A stretch of 64,000 bases of DNA from Dendrocalamus latiflorus (GCA_017311315.1 CM029669.1:19293683-19357682), one strand, 5' to 3'; positions 32,579 to 42,752 are shown, counted from the stretch's first letter. The notes: generated from the letters alone by a model not told the origin. A program made the numbers and translations.

Positions 32579-34393
32579 ATGACACCGAAAAAAGCTTCAT
32601 CGGCGGCGGCGAAAGGAAAGAAGACGGCTGGGTCGGAGCGGCGCGTGAACACCAGGGCTTCGGCATCGACCGCCGAAGAAGCTGGCGGCGGCGTAGGCGC
32701 CGTGATCGCGGGCGTCGACGCTCGCGCTACGGCGACCTACCCCGCCGGTGCTGCTACAACGACCGACCCCGCCACCGCCGCTACAACGACATCCAACCCC
32801 GTCGCTGGCGCTACAACGACCGACCCCGCCAGCGCTGCTACAACGACCGACCCCGCCACCGCCGCTACAACGACATCCAACCCCGTCGCTGGCGCTACAA
32901 CGACCGACCCCGCCAGCGCTGCTACAACGACCGACCCTGCCAGCGCTGCTACAACGACCGACCCCGCCAGTGCTGCTACAACGACCGACCCCGCCACCGC
33001 CGCTACAACGACATCCAACCCCGTCGCTGGCACTGCAACGACAGCCCCCGCCACCCTCGCCGGCAGCGCGGATCAGGCGGCCGGGGGTAGCTGCAATGAA
33101 GCATCCGGCGGATCTGGAGATCGTGAGGCGGTGGTCCATGCACCGACCCGTCCGCTGGGTGTTCCGGCGGCCCCGACAGCACCTACGGTGGAAGGCGTCA
33201 TACTAGCAGCCCTCAACGCGTTCCAGCGGGAGCTAGGGGACCTTCGCGGAGCCGTCCGAGATATGCAAGAGGCTCGGAGCCAGCAGGCTGCGCCAGTAAT
33301 CGCGTCCGAGCCCACGCCGGAGAGGGCGGACAGTCGCGAAGCTCCCACGTCCAGCCGCGTGTCGCTGCGGCGCGTAGATCCAGAGTCCCCACTTTCGGCG
33401 GGGCTGCAGCAGGCGGCATGGCCCGAAGACTTCAAGTTTCCTAGCGCCATTGACCCGTACAAAGGCGACACGGACCCCCGCGAGTTCGTGCGTGTGTACG
33501 ACACCGCGATCGAAGCCGCGGGCGGAGACGACACCACGAAGGCGAAGGGACTCCCCCTCGCGCTGCAAGGAGTGACGCTCTCTTGGTTCTTTACCATAGA
33601 GCCGGGCTCCATCTACGCATGGGAGCAGCTCCGCGACCGCCTTCACAATAACTTCCAAGGAAATTATGTCGAGCGAGTCGACGCGGACCAACTCTTCGCT
33701 GTGAAGCAAAAACCCTCGGAGAAGCTCCGGGACTACTTCAAACGCTTCGCCAAGATTCGATGCCAAGTGAAGGACGTTAATGAAACCACCATCGTTAATG
33801 CAGCCATACAGGGCCTTCGTCCGGGCCCGATGGCCGAGTACAATGCACGAAAGCCAATCAAGACGGTGGCGAAGCTCTTCGACAAAATGGAGGAATACGC
33901 CAGAGCGGAAGAGGACGCACGGCGAAGGCAAGGTGACGACTCCGACACCAACCAGGCCGGAGCCTCGGCAAAAGCCGAAGATCCGCCGAAGGACGGTTCT
34001 TCGAAGGGAAAACGTAAGCAGGAGTCGTCCAGAGATACGCCTGACCGCAGGGACGCCTCGCACAAGGAGTCGTCCGATCGGCCCAAGCGCGGCCAACAGA
34101 GGTCGAGGCGGAACCGGTACGTCCTCGACATTGAAGGCGGTTCCGATGAGGGCGCTCCCGCGGGCCGAGGCGGTCGGGGGCGCCGTGGCCGGGGCCGCGA
34201 CGATAAAAGTCGTGGAGATTACGACGACCAGCACCAGGGACTGTGGTGCGTAGTCCACGGCCGCGGCAACCACGATACCCGCGCCTGCATCTCCATCGCG
34301 GCGCTCCGCGATAGTGTCGCTAGGGACAGGAACCCCGAGACGCGTCCGCCTGCGGTGGCCCACGTCCAATTCCCGTACGAGGCCCCCATGTAG
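32579..34393 (+). CDS. retrotransposon Gag
   Basis: Gag packages element RNA into virus-like particles. The frame is open from 32429, but the ATG at 32579 (MTPKKASSAAAKGKK) lies after the LTR and primer site and is the likely start, giving 604 aa. Residues about 55-160 are a repeated Ala/Thr/Pro region made of 27- and 30-bp units (ATTTDPASA, ATTTSNPVAG). The retrotrans_gag core follows (about 280-440: WPEDFKFPSAIDPYKGDTDP ... FQGNYVERVDADQLFAVKQ ... IQGLRPGPMAEYN). The basic C-terminus has RGGRGRRGRGRD and a Cys/His cluster WCVVHGRGNHDTRACIS, like the CxxH...HxTxxC knuckle of plant Gypsy Gags. It ends at TAG 34391-34393, and the same frame stays open afterwards. Confidence 0.88.
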   Translation: MTPKKASSAAAKGKKTAGSERRVNTRASASTAEEAGGGVGAVIAGVDARATATYPAGAATTTDPATAATTTSNPVAGATTTDPASAATTTDPATAATTTSNPVAGATTTDPASAATTTDPASAATTTDPASAATTTDPATAATTTSNPVAGTATTAPATLAGSADQAAGGSCNEASGGSGDREAVVHAPTRPLGVPAAPTAPTVEGVILAALNAFQRELGDLRGAVRDMQEARSQQAAPVIASEPTPERADSREAPTSSRVSLRRVDPESPLSAGLQQAAWPEDFKFPSAIDPYKGDTDPREFVRVYDTAIEAAGGDDTTKAKGLPLALQGVTLSWFFTIEPGSIYAWEQLRDRLHNNFQGNYVERVDADQLFAVKQKPSEKLRDYFKRFAKIRCQVKDVNETTIVNAAIQGLRPGPMAEYNARKPIKTVAKLFDKMEEYARAEEDARRRQGDDSDTNQAGASAKAEDPPKDGSSKGKRKQESSRDTPDRRDASHKESSDRPKRGQQRSRRNRYVLDIEGGSDEGAPAGRGGRGRRGRGRDDKSRGDYDDQHQGLWCVVHGRGNHDTRACISIAALRDSVARDRNPETRPPAVAHVQFPYEAPM

Positions 34394-35143
34394 GTACAGG
34401 CGCAAGGGATGCAACCCCAGGAGGGCCCCTTACGGATCCAAGCTCACGTACAGCAGCCTCGGGAGGGCCTCCTGTCGCTGCAGGCCCTGGGGGCAACTCA
34501 CCGCAGGGTCATTAACGTCATATCCGGAGGCTCTGCGCTGGAATTCGCCTCAGCACGGCAGCAGAAGGCCTATGCGCGAAGACTACATCACGTGGCGGCA
34601 TACCCAGCGCAAGCACCGCCGGATTGGGCGCAGCACGAAGTTACATTCACACCCGACGACGCCCAGGGTGTGGACTTCCCTCATCAGGACCCCCTGGTCA
34701 TCCGGGTCACTATCACGGGATGCGACGTGGGGCGCGCCTTGGTGGACGGCGGTAGCTCCGCGAACGTATTGTTTGCGGCGGCCTTCGACCAGATGGGGAT
34801 CCCTCGAAGCCGCCTAGGACCCTTAGGAATCCCACTGCAGGGCTTCGGGGGATAGCCCCTGCGGGCGCTGGGCCAAATAGGTCTTCAAGTCTCCTTCGGC
34901 CAAGATGACAATGTGCGGGCCGAAGATGCCACCTTCGACGTGGTCGACCTTCCGTACCCCTACAATGCGATATTAGGGCGCCCAATCCTCAACTCCTTCG
35001 GCGTGGTACCACACCACGGCTATCTATGCATGAAGATCCCGGGTCCCCGGACCATCATCACCGTCCGAGGCGACCAGGATATGGCCCGGCGTATCAAGCC
35101 AGGTACCAGGTGCCCGCGTCGCGAAGCCCAACGGCGCTCCTAG
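34394..35143 (+). pseudogene. retropepsin-like protease region, stop-interrupted
   Basis: In the same frame as gag. It encodes VINVISGGSALEFA, then the aspartic-protease motif ALVDGGSSANVLFAAAF (the DGGSS form common in plant Gypsy proteases), and after a TAG at 34853-34855 continues LRALGQIGLQVSFG ... YNAILGRPILNSFGVV, the second conserved block (ILGRP). It ends with TAG at 35141-35143, short of where reverse transcriptase should begin. Both breaks are UAG, so either read-through or simple decay is possible; decay is the simpler reading. The reverse transcriptase is absent rather than mutated. Confidence 0.75.
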
Positions 35144-35390
35144 AGCTGGCGTCACAGCGCGGAGGTCCGCGGGGCCATTCAGAGGCGCCTTGGCGGGCCC
35201 TGCAGATGTCTAGCGACTAGAGGCTTCGGCCGCGCTAAGGGCAAACGGTCAATATATCCACCCCTTGTAGTTGCTTACCCGCGCAAACGGGGATGTAATA
35301 AAGATCGCCGTTTGTCGCTAATCTCTCTTCATCACGCGCAAGTACGCGGCGAAGGCGCGCGCAGTCTTAGCCAACGCGCGCGTTCCCGCA

Positions 35391-36060
35391 GTATAAATCG
35401 AAGTCGCACGTTCGCGTGTGCACTCGCCGTAGCCAGGGGTATGGGACTGAGTATAAATCGAAGTCGCACGTTCGCGTGTGCACTCGCCGTAGCCAATGGT
35501 GACGGGCCTGAGTATAAACAAAGACGCACGTTCGCGTGTGCACTCGCCGTAGCCAGGGGTACGGGACTGAGTATAAATCGAAGTCGCACGTTCGTGTGTG
35601 CACTCGCCGTAGCCAATGGTGACGGGCCTGAGTATAAACAAAGACGCACGTTCGCGTGTGCACTCGCCGTAGCCAAAGGTGACGGGCCTGAGTATAAACA
35701 AAGACGCACGTTCGCGTGTGCACTCGCCGTAGACAGGGGTACGGGACTGAGTATAAATCGAAGTCGCACGTTCGCGTGTGCACTCGCCGTAGCCAAAGGT
35801 GACGGGCCTGAGTATAAACAAAGACGCACGTTCGCGTGTGCACTCGCCGTAGCCAGGGGTACGGGACTGAGTATAAATCAAAGTCGCACGTTCGCGTGTG
35901 CACTCGCCGTAGCCAAAGGTGACGGGCCTGAGTATAAACAAAGACGCACGTTCGCGTGTGCACTCGCCGTAGCCAGGGGTACGGGACTGAGTATAAATCG
36001 AAGTCGCATGTTTGCGTGTGCACTCGCCGTAGCCAAAGGTGACAGGCCTGAGTATAAACA
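35391..36060 (+). repeat. 60-bp tandem array with TATA-like boxes (11 units)
   Basis: Eleven units of exactly 60 bp. Two head types (GTATAAATCGAAGTCGCACG and GTATAAACAAAGACGCACG) share the core TTCGCGTGTGCACTCGCCGT and one of two tails (AGCCAGGGGTACGGGACTG, AGCCAAAGGTGACGGGCCTG). They mostly alternate, giving a 120-bp higher-order period. Every unit contains TATAAA(T/C). Since 60 is a multiple of three, most frames stay open (one is 287 codons), but this is a by-product of the period. Confidence 0.92.
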
Positions 36061-36069
36061 AAAGACGCA

Positions 36070-36830
36070 ATGGGGGGACACCCTCGCGCGCACCAGTCTC
36101 CGGACTATAAAGCAAGATGTAGCGTCGAGGTCCGCCTCCGCACGCACTAGTCTACGGACTTTAAATAAGACGTAGCGTCGAGGTCCGCCTCCGCACGCAC
36201 CAGTCTCTGGACTATAAAGCAAGACGTAGCGTCGAGGTCCGCCTCCGCACGCACTAGTCTACGGACTTTAAATAAGACGTAGCGTCGAGGTCCGCCTCCG
36301 CACGCACCAGTCCACGGACTTTAAATAAGACGTAGCGTCGAGGTCTGCCTCCGCACGCGCGAGTCTCCGGACTATAAAGCAAGACGGAGCGTCGAGGTCC
36401 GCCTCCGCACGCACTAGTCTACGGACTTTAAATAAGACGTAGCGTCGAGGTCTACCTCCGCACGCGCGAGTCTCTGGACTATAAAGCAAGACGTAGCGTC
36501 GAGGTCTGCCTCCGCACGCACTAGTCCACGGACTCTAAATAAGACGTAGCGTCGAGGTCCGCCTCCGCACGCGCGAGTCTCCGGACTATAAAGGAAGTCG
36601 TAGCGTTGAGGTCCGCCTCCGCACGCACTAGTCCATGGACTATAAAAAAAGGCTAAGTGCCGAGGTCCGCCTCTGCCCACGCCAGTCTACGGACTATAAA
36701 AAGGCGAAGTGTCGAGGTCCGCCTCCACAAACGCCAGTCTACGGACTATAACAAGGCAAAGTGCGGGGGTCCGCCTCCGCACACGCCAGCCTACGGGCTG
36801 TAAAAAGGTGAGATGCCAAGGGACTGTCCC
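36070..36830 (+). repeat. 53-54-bp tandem array (about 14 units)
   Basis: Units such as GGACTATAAAGCAAGACGTA followed by GCGTCGAGGTCCGCCTCCG. The head alternates between CTATAAAGCAAG and CTTTAAATAAG. The last four units are shorter and more diverged (AAAAAGGCGAAGTG types). Each of the early units has an A/T box at the same place, as in the neighbouring 60-bp array. Confidence 0.88.
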
Positions 36831-37242
36831 CGCAAGCGCCGTTCTAAGGAACCCTTGCGCAGCTACTTCGCCAACGGTGGCATCAACACACAGCGCATAT
36901 CCTAAAATGCCAGGAAATCTGCATACCGGAAAAATCACAAGTACAAAGGTCCGGCAACATCCTTGCCGCTCTAAGCCGCTATCCCGCGGGTTCGTCCTTA
37001 ACACGCGCTAAAGCTGGGGCCTCGCTCGAAGAAGGCCGGCCCGCCCAAAAGTCCAGCGACTCTTCGGCCCGTCGCCAGCGTCGAAGGCGTCGCCGGGTTG
37101 AAAGGTCGGCCGCAAGAAGCCGGCCCCAGCAAGGAAGCTGCCCGGGATATAGGCGAAAGTTAGAATGCATGCAGCAAGTGTGTACTTCATTCGCAAAAAG
37201 AGGGAGCAGTACAACACACGCCTACACCTAGGTATCGCGGCG

Positions 37243-40221
37243 TCAGACCTGCGGGTTCCCGGCGCCTTCGGAGGGCCAAGCGCCGCCCTCGTCGCGTCGA
37301 GGGACCCCGTCCAGAAATTGGCCGAGGCTCCCCGTCCCGTAGAGCGACTTCCGGAGCTCGATCCGCGCAGCATCCGGCTCGACGTAAGCCCAGATCCGGT
37401 CGAAGAAGGGCCCGAGGGCACAGCAAGCGGAGCGGACGGCGCCGGACATTACTCCGGCCCCGCCAGGCATCTCCAGCTGGGGGTCATCCAGCCCGGCGAC
37501 GTGCGTGCAACCGCGGTGCTGCAGGAGTGTGCACACCAAGCATGCTGACGTGTACGCGCAGTGGGTGCCAAAGGACGTCGCCGCGCCGCGCGCGACGTTG
37601 GCGGCATCCCCGACCCAGCGGAGCGTCCGAGACAACTCCGGGCCGAAGGCGCGGTCCGGCACCTCAGTTACCAGCCCTTGAAGATGGCTCTCCAGCGCTT
37701 GCATGGCGTCCCACGCAACCACCGAGGCGTCGCCAAGCGTCTGGTTACGCTCCGCTAGAGTCAAGGCAAGTTCGCCTTTTTCCTTCTCTAGCGAGGCGAC
37801 CTGTTCCAGGAGCCCGTCCAGCTCCGCCGCAAACTCCTGTTCAGCAGCTGCCGCGGCCGACTCCCGCGCCGACGCGACAAGTCCCTCGGCGTGTGCCCTC
37901 GCTTCGGCGCATTCCGCTTCCAGCTGGCGGATGCGGGCGTCCTGGGCAGAGCGGGCTCCAGAGGCTTCGCGTAGCTCCTCCTCGACGGCCCGCAGCCTAT
38001 CCTCGAACGTCGTTCGGCCGCGAGCATAGGCCGTTTGCAAGGCCTGCCCCAGCACAAGTGTCTGCAGAAGGGAAAGACTTAGCAAGCTCAGCCAGCCCAG
38101 GCGTCGTCGTATGAAGTACTTACCCTCACCCCAGACACCTCGAAGGCGTCTTCGAGGTGCCCCGCCTCGTAGGCCTGCAACGCTTGCGGGTCAACACTGG
38201 TGGCCGCGTCATTCACAATCCCGCGTCACGCCCTCAGCGTCTTCGGGGGCGGCACGAAGTCCGCGGGGCTTATGCACGCGGAGGTCCCGTGTTCTGCCAA
38301 GCGCTCCCCCTCCGGAATGAGCAGCGCTGTAAACAGGGATACAGGTGAGCACCGCAAGGCATAAAAGCACGCACCAGAGTAAGCTACGCCACCCTACCTT
38401 CGGTAGCAGAAGGAATGGTCCCGCCGCGGGCAGAAGCCTCCGCGTTCGGGGAGGGTGACGGCCGTCCCTGCACGGCGGGAGGCGTGGCCAGAGGGGCAGA
38501 AGGCGCGTATGCCGCAGGGTCCCCGGCGCTTGCGCTGGAGTCCCACAAGCTTCTGATCCCCGTGGCCACGACGAATCCCTGCGGTGTCCGGTGGAGCTCC
38601 GGCCGCACACACGGCCGTTTAGCCGGGGCAGCCAGCAGCGAAACCGCCCCCGCAATCGCGGCTGGGGAAGCCCCCGCGGTCGCACCGCCCGGGGGCGAAG
38701 GTTCCGCGGTGGCAATTGTCGAAGGGGGCACCTCGGTTTCTGCCGCTGTCGTTAAAGGCAGCATGGCTCCGTGCGCCCCCGTGAAGGGCGCCTCCGGCAC
38801 CACAGCGGCCACAGCCAAAGGATCCACCTCAGCATCGCCGGTCCGCACGGGTTCCGCCTCGACGACTTCGGTGGGCGGCGAGACTTCCCCCCTCCGGCTG
38901 CTTGTGGCAAACCCACCGTCCGGGGCGCTCGCCGAAGATACCTCGCCTTCGACGTCTGCGCCACCCAAGCCCGAATCGGCATACCTCGCCGAGTCTGACT
39001 CCGCGTCCGCCGCGCCCTCGGGAGCACTAGCAGCAGCAGTAGTAGCCGCCGCGCCAAGCGCGGCAGGCGCCCCGCTGCGGCCCCTCTTCCGAGAGGGTGC
39101 CTTCTTCTTCTTCGCTGCACCATCGTCTGGAGCGACACGGTCCGGCACGGCAAGGCCCAGGGCCTCGCACACGCGGTTTATTCGCCCCAGCCCTGCCTCG
39201 GCAATAGCAGCCGCGCGCTGCTCGTGTTCCCTGCCGGTGTACGGCCCCATGAATACGCGTGCGGCTTGCTCCGCCTCCTCCAAGCAAATCCCTGAAGCAA
39301 AGGAGAATAGCATCAGCATATAACGCGCTTCGCGCGAAAAAGGAGAGACGCGATCGAGGCTTACGAAGACCGGCGGGCGGCGGCAGCAAGCAGACCGATG
39401 GCGAAACATTGTCGTCTCGAAGCCTCTCGGCGGCAAGACGCCAGTCGCGTGCAAGCGGTGCCACGCCGTACATCACGTACTCTTCGGTGAGGTCGCGCAT
39501 GTTGGAGCGGGCGGCCACGCCTACGAGCCGCTGGACCCTCCGCTGGTCCTCATCATCGAGCGTTCGGCCGGGCGAGGGCTTAAACGCGATCGGTCGGCCC
39601 GTGCACTCAAGGCCGCTCCCGCTCTCCACACGGTGGTAGAACCACCGCTTCATCAAGTGAGACTCCCACTTCCCGCGAGTTGAGTTCGCAGGGAAGAGCT
39701 TCTTGCACGGCAGACGAAGAATAAAGCTGATGCTACCGAAGCTCGACAGCGTTCCGTCTTTCCGGTCCTTGAGCTGGCATCGTGCCTCGTGAAGGTAGGC
39801 GAACAATGAGGCACCGGGCCACGGCGTTTGGAGTCAGTTGCGCTAGTTCCAGCCCGAAGGTCCGCAGCACGTCGCCCACGATAGCCGACGCTGGGATGCG
39901 GAGCCCCGCGTCGAAAAAGGCAACGAACACGACCGCCTCCGACCTCTCGGGATGCGGTTCCATCTCATTGGCGGCGGGCAATCGTACCTCCTGGCGCTCG
40001 GACAACTTCCCCGCGCGCAGAAGCCCTTGGATCGTCTTCTCGGTCACGAGCAAGGGGCCTAGCTCGCGGGAGAACGTGCCCTCCTCCTCCGCCACCAGCC
40101 ACTCCCTGTCCGCCGCCGCCGGGTCGCGCTCTTGGAGCGCGTATTTCACCTCCAACAACGAGGACCGCCGGTGAATGTCAGAGCCACCAACCGTCTGGCC
40201 GCGCTTGCCACCAGAGGCCAT
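37243..40221 (-). pseudogene. antisense spliced gene of the retrotransposon (Transposase_28-like)
   Basis: Exons on the minus strand: 40221-39365, 39291-38398, 38326-38124 and 38061-37243. The three introns (73, 71 and 62 bp) are GTAAGCC...TTCAG, GTAGGG...TTTACAG and GTAAGT...CTGCAG, and phases agree. Exon 1 holds FDAGLRIPASAIVGDVLRTF, GLELAQLTPNAVAR and, after a 1-bp frameshift near 39825, FAYLHEARCQLKD; this is the Pfam 'putative gypsy type transposon' domain (Transposase_28). Exon 2 is Ala/Pro/Ser-rich with a basic KKKKAPSRKRGR stretch. Exon 3 has an in-frame TGA (LRA*RGIVNDAA). Exon 4 is a long coiled coil (LRAVEEELREASGA..., LLEQVASLEKEKGELALTL). Role unknown; such antisense genes mark Tat-lineage elements. 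Two defects make it non-coding here. Confidence 0.8.
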
Positions 40222-40741
40222 CGCTTTCCACGGAGAGATTGAAGCGGTGAAGATATCACGAAAGTGTAAAGGGCGGAGCAGACAGGAAAGAGGGCGTAAG
40301 GGTGCGGGGACGCTGTCACGGGGGGACTATTTCAAGCCACCTCGCCCATACCGCCGCTACCGAAGCGTCGCAACGATCCGCGTGCCGAACGCGACCGCAG
40401 TCGTACAAGCGCCCGTCCAGCGCAATGCCCCATACCCAAAGCTGGAGAGCCACGTCCACAAGCGCCAAGGGCCGTCACAGCACAACGCTACCTAGCCGCT
40501 ATTAAAGGCGCACTAACGGGCCAGGGGATCACAACAGCTTCGGCGCTGCGCCATTCATCGCCCGCCCCGTGTCCCCATTGCCTAGGGAAGAGGCGAGCGG
40601 CCGCGAGCACGCAACCGTCCACATCCCGCCGCGCACCAATCATAGGCCACCACGTGCCCTGTGCGCGTCCAGGCGGGTCGCACGATACGGGAGCCTAACC
40701 CTGGCAGGCCAGGGACCGACGTGATTCCAGGAACCTTTACA

Positions 40742-41265
40742 GCGCAAAGGCCGCTCCGCTGCCACCCGTTCGAAGGGTAGGGGACGGAGCGCGCGCGTCT
40801 GCTTCGGCTAGGCGCCAGCTCCGCTGCCACCCGTTCGAAGGGTAGGGGACGGAGCGCGCGCGTCTGCTTCGGCTAGGCGCCAGCTCCGCTGCCACCCGTT
40901 CGAAGGGTAGGGGACGGAGCGCGCGCGTCTGCATCGGCTAGGCGCCAGCTCCGCTGCCACCCGTTCGAAGGGTAGGGGACGGAGCGCGCGCGTCTACATC
41001 GGCTAGGCGCCAGCTCCGTTGCCACCCGTTCGAAGGGTAGGGGACGGAGCGCGCGCGTCTACCTCGGCTAGGCGCCAGCTCCGCTGCCACCCGTTCGAAG
41101 TGTAGGGGACGGAGCGCGCGCGTCTACCTCGGCTAGGCGCCAGCTCCGCTGCCACCCGTTCGAAGGGTAGGGGACGGAGCGCGCGCGTCTCCTTCGGCTA
41201 GGCGCCAGCTCCGCTGCCACCCGGTCGAAGGGTAGGGGACGGAGCGTGCGTCTACCCCGACTTGG
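40742..41265 (+). repeat. 65-bp tandem array (8 units)
   Basis: Eight units of 65 bp (CGTTCGAAGG at 40767, 40832, 40897, 40962, 41027, 41092, 41157, and the variant CGGTCGAAGG at 41222), each GGTAGGGGACGGAGCGCGCG and TCGGCTAGGCGCCAGCTCCG. Two further diverged units lie at 42235-42370. The array sits about 500 bp upstream of the antisense gene's start. GC-rich, no ORF of note. Confidence 0.92.
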
Positions 41266-41372
41266 CGCCATTCCCGCTCCGTCGATGTCGGCATCTTGCT
41301 CCCGGCGGGTCCTCGCTCTAGCTAAGATACTTGGCCGCCCGTCTCGGCCCCGCGCCGGGGAACAACGGCAAG

Positions 41373-41780
41373 CCGCAAAGTCTGCCTCGTTCTCCTTAAC
41401 AGGCCACCTACAGTGCATCAGCATTTTTTCAAAAGCGATGCGGGCGGGCTCCATAAGGAACACCGGCTGTAGGTAGGTCTGCTAAGGAGAACAGGGCAAA
41501 CCTTGCCACCTTCGTACGAGAGCGCGGCGCGCGCGCAGAAAGCCATCTTCTTGATCGCCACAACAGCTTGGTCGCGGCTTCGGCCGGGACCCTGCCTTCG
41601 AGAAACGGACCCGCGCGCGTGAGAGGCAAAAGCGAGGGTCACGTCCCGCAAAGTATGCCTCGTTCTCCTTAATAGGCCACCTACAGTGCATCACCATTTT
41701 TTCAGAGTGATGCGAGTGGGTTCCATAAGGAACACCGGCTGTAGGTAGGTCTGCTAAGGAGAACAGGGCAAACCTTGCCA
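41373..41780 (+). repeat. 135-bp direct duplication with internal stem-loop
   Basis: 41373-41507 and 41646-41780 are near-identical 135-bp copies. Within each, TTCTCCTTAACAGGCCACCT and CTACAG can pair with CTGTAGGTAGGTCTGCTAAG and GAGAAC, so each forms an imperfect stem of about 25 bp with a loop of about 60 bases. Confidence 0.85.
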
Positions 41781-42497
41781 TCGCATGCGGGAACGCAGCG
41801 CGAAGGCAGCACGCGCGGCTGGCCGCCGATCACTGACGCTGACCAAGCTCCCAAGACAAATGGACCACCATCTGTACATCAACATTCCCCAAGCCGCTCA
41901 GCGGCGCTAGGGAATGCTGATGCATGAAAGGTGCCCATTTTAGGGGAGCAGTTTCTACCCAAATACATGCAGGAACAACGCCGCACCAGCGCCGTATATA
42001 TACCCCATCAGCAGGCAGGCCAACCGGCGGAAGTCCAATCGGCAGAAGTCCAAATGCCGGGAGCCCGCCGTCACATTAATGGTCACGAAGCCTCGAGGCC
42101 CGCACCGCGCCAAGCATGCTTCACCACGTGGACGGCCGGAAGAGCGAGCGTTGCAGCATGCCCCTTATCGCTTAAGGCTCACGCGGCGGCTTAGGGACCC
42201 GCCACGCTTACCTGTGCCACCGCAACGCCCCTGGCGCGCGTCCACTTCGCCTAGGCGCCGGCTCCGCTGCCATCCGTTCGAGGGGTACGGGACGGAGCGC
42301 GCGCGTCTACTTCGGCTAGGCGCCAGCTCCGCTGCCATCCGTTCGATGGGTGAGGGCTGGAGCGGACGCGTCTGCTTCGGTTGCAGCGCAGCCCCGGGTC
42401 AAGTTTGGAAATGTTCACAGGCCGCGGGGACGGAGGGGGCCAAAGGACTCGGCGACATGGCTTCGGCCCTGTGAAGCCCTTCACCATGAGAGGCTCC

Positions 42498-42747
42498 TGT
42501 CGTAGGGGTGGCCCCCACCTAAACCCGGCAGGCCTGGTAGGAGGTTATAAGGCCCAGAATGGGCCATGTGTAATGACATAAGTACCCCTAGAGGGGATAA
42601 CCAGATGTAAGGGTATAACTGTAAAAGCATGCCTCATGTGTATATATATATGAAGACAGGCCATGGCGAGAGGGCAGGCCATTCTCACTCCTCCCCATCA
42701 CTCTCCACTACCATCTCTCTCTCTCTGTTTGGCCCGTAGCCACAACA
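42498..42747 (+). repeat. right LTR
   Basis: Same length as the left LTR; differs at GAATGGGCC for GAATGAGCT, CCCCTAGAGG, GCATGCCTC, ACAGGCCATGGCG and in the length of the TA and CT runs. Flanked on the right by ATATG. Confidence 0.93.
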
Positions 42748-42752
42748 ATATG

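Larger units (their letters stand above)
32275..42747 (+). mobile_element. complete but pol-less Gypsy-type LTR retrotransposon
   Basis: Two 250-bp LTRs (32275-32524, 42498-42747) begin TGTCGTAGG and end CACAACA. They differ by about six substitutions and two small indels, so insertion is fairly recent. A 5-bp target duplication, ATATG, flanks it (32270-32274, 42748-42752). After the left LTR comes a primer-binding-like TTGGCGCCGTCCGTGGGGA (32526-32544). Order inside: gag, protease-like ORF, a 60-bp tandem array, a 53-bp array, a spliced gene on the minus strand, a 65-bp array and a 135-bp duplication. No reverse transcriptase, RNase H or integrase was found, so it must be moved by another element. 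An antisense ORF at this place is known from the Tat lineage of plant Gypsy elements. Confidence 0.9.

Noticed and set aside
32597..33139. 180-codon antisense ORF over gag
   Set aside because: It is the mirror of the Ala/Thr/Pro repeats in gag, with no signals of its own.
33233..34414. 393-codon antisense ORF over gag
   Set aside because: Shadow of the high-GC gag coding frame; gag on the plus strand has clear domains.
35312..36175. 287-codon ORF, and antisense ORFs of 265, 218 and 165 codons, over the 60-bp array
   Set aside because: 60 bp is a multiple of three, so a stop-free unit keeps whole frames open on both strands; there is no start context or known domain.
35391..36830. CRISPR-like array
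   Set aside because: Units are contiguous with no unique spacers, and the DNA is eukaryotic; they are ordinary tandem repeats inside an LTR element.
38415..39323. 302-codon plus-strand ORF opposite the antisense gene
   Set aside because: Minus-strand exons have correct splice sites, domain and phase; the plus ORF is a GC-rich shadow.
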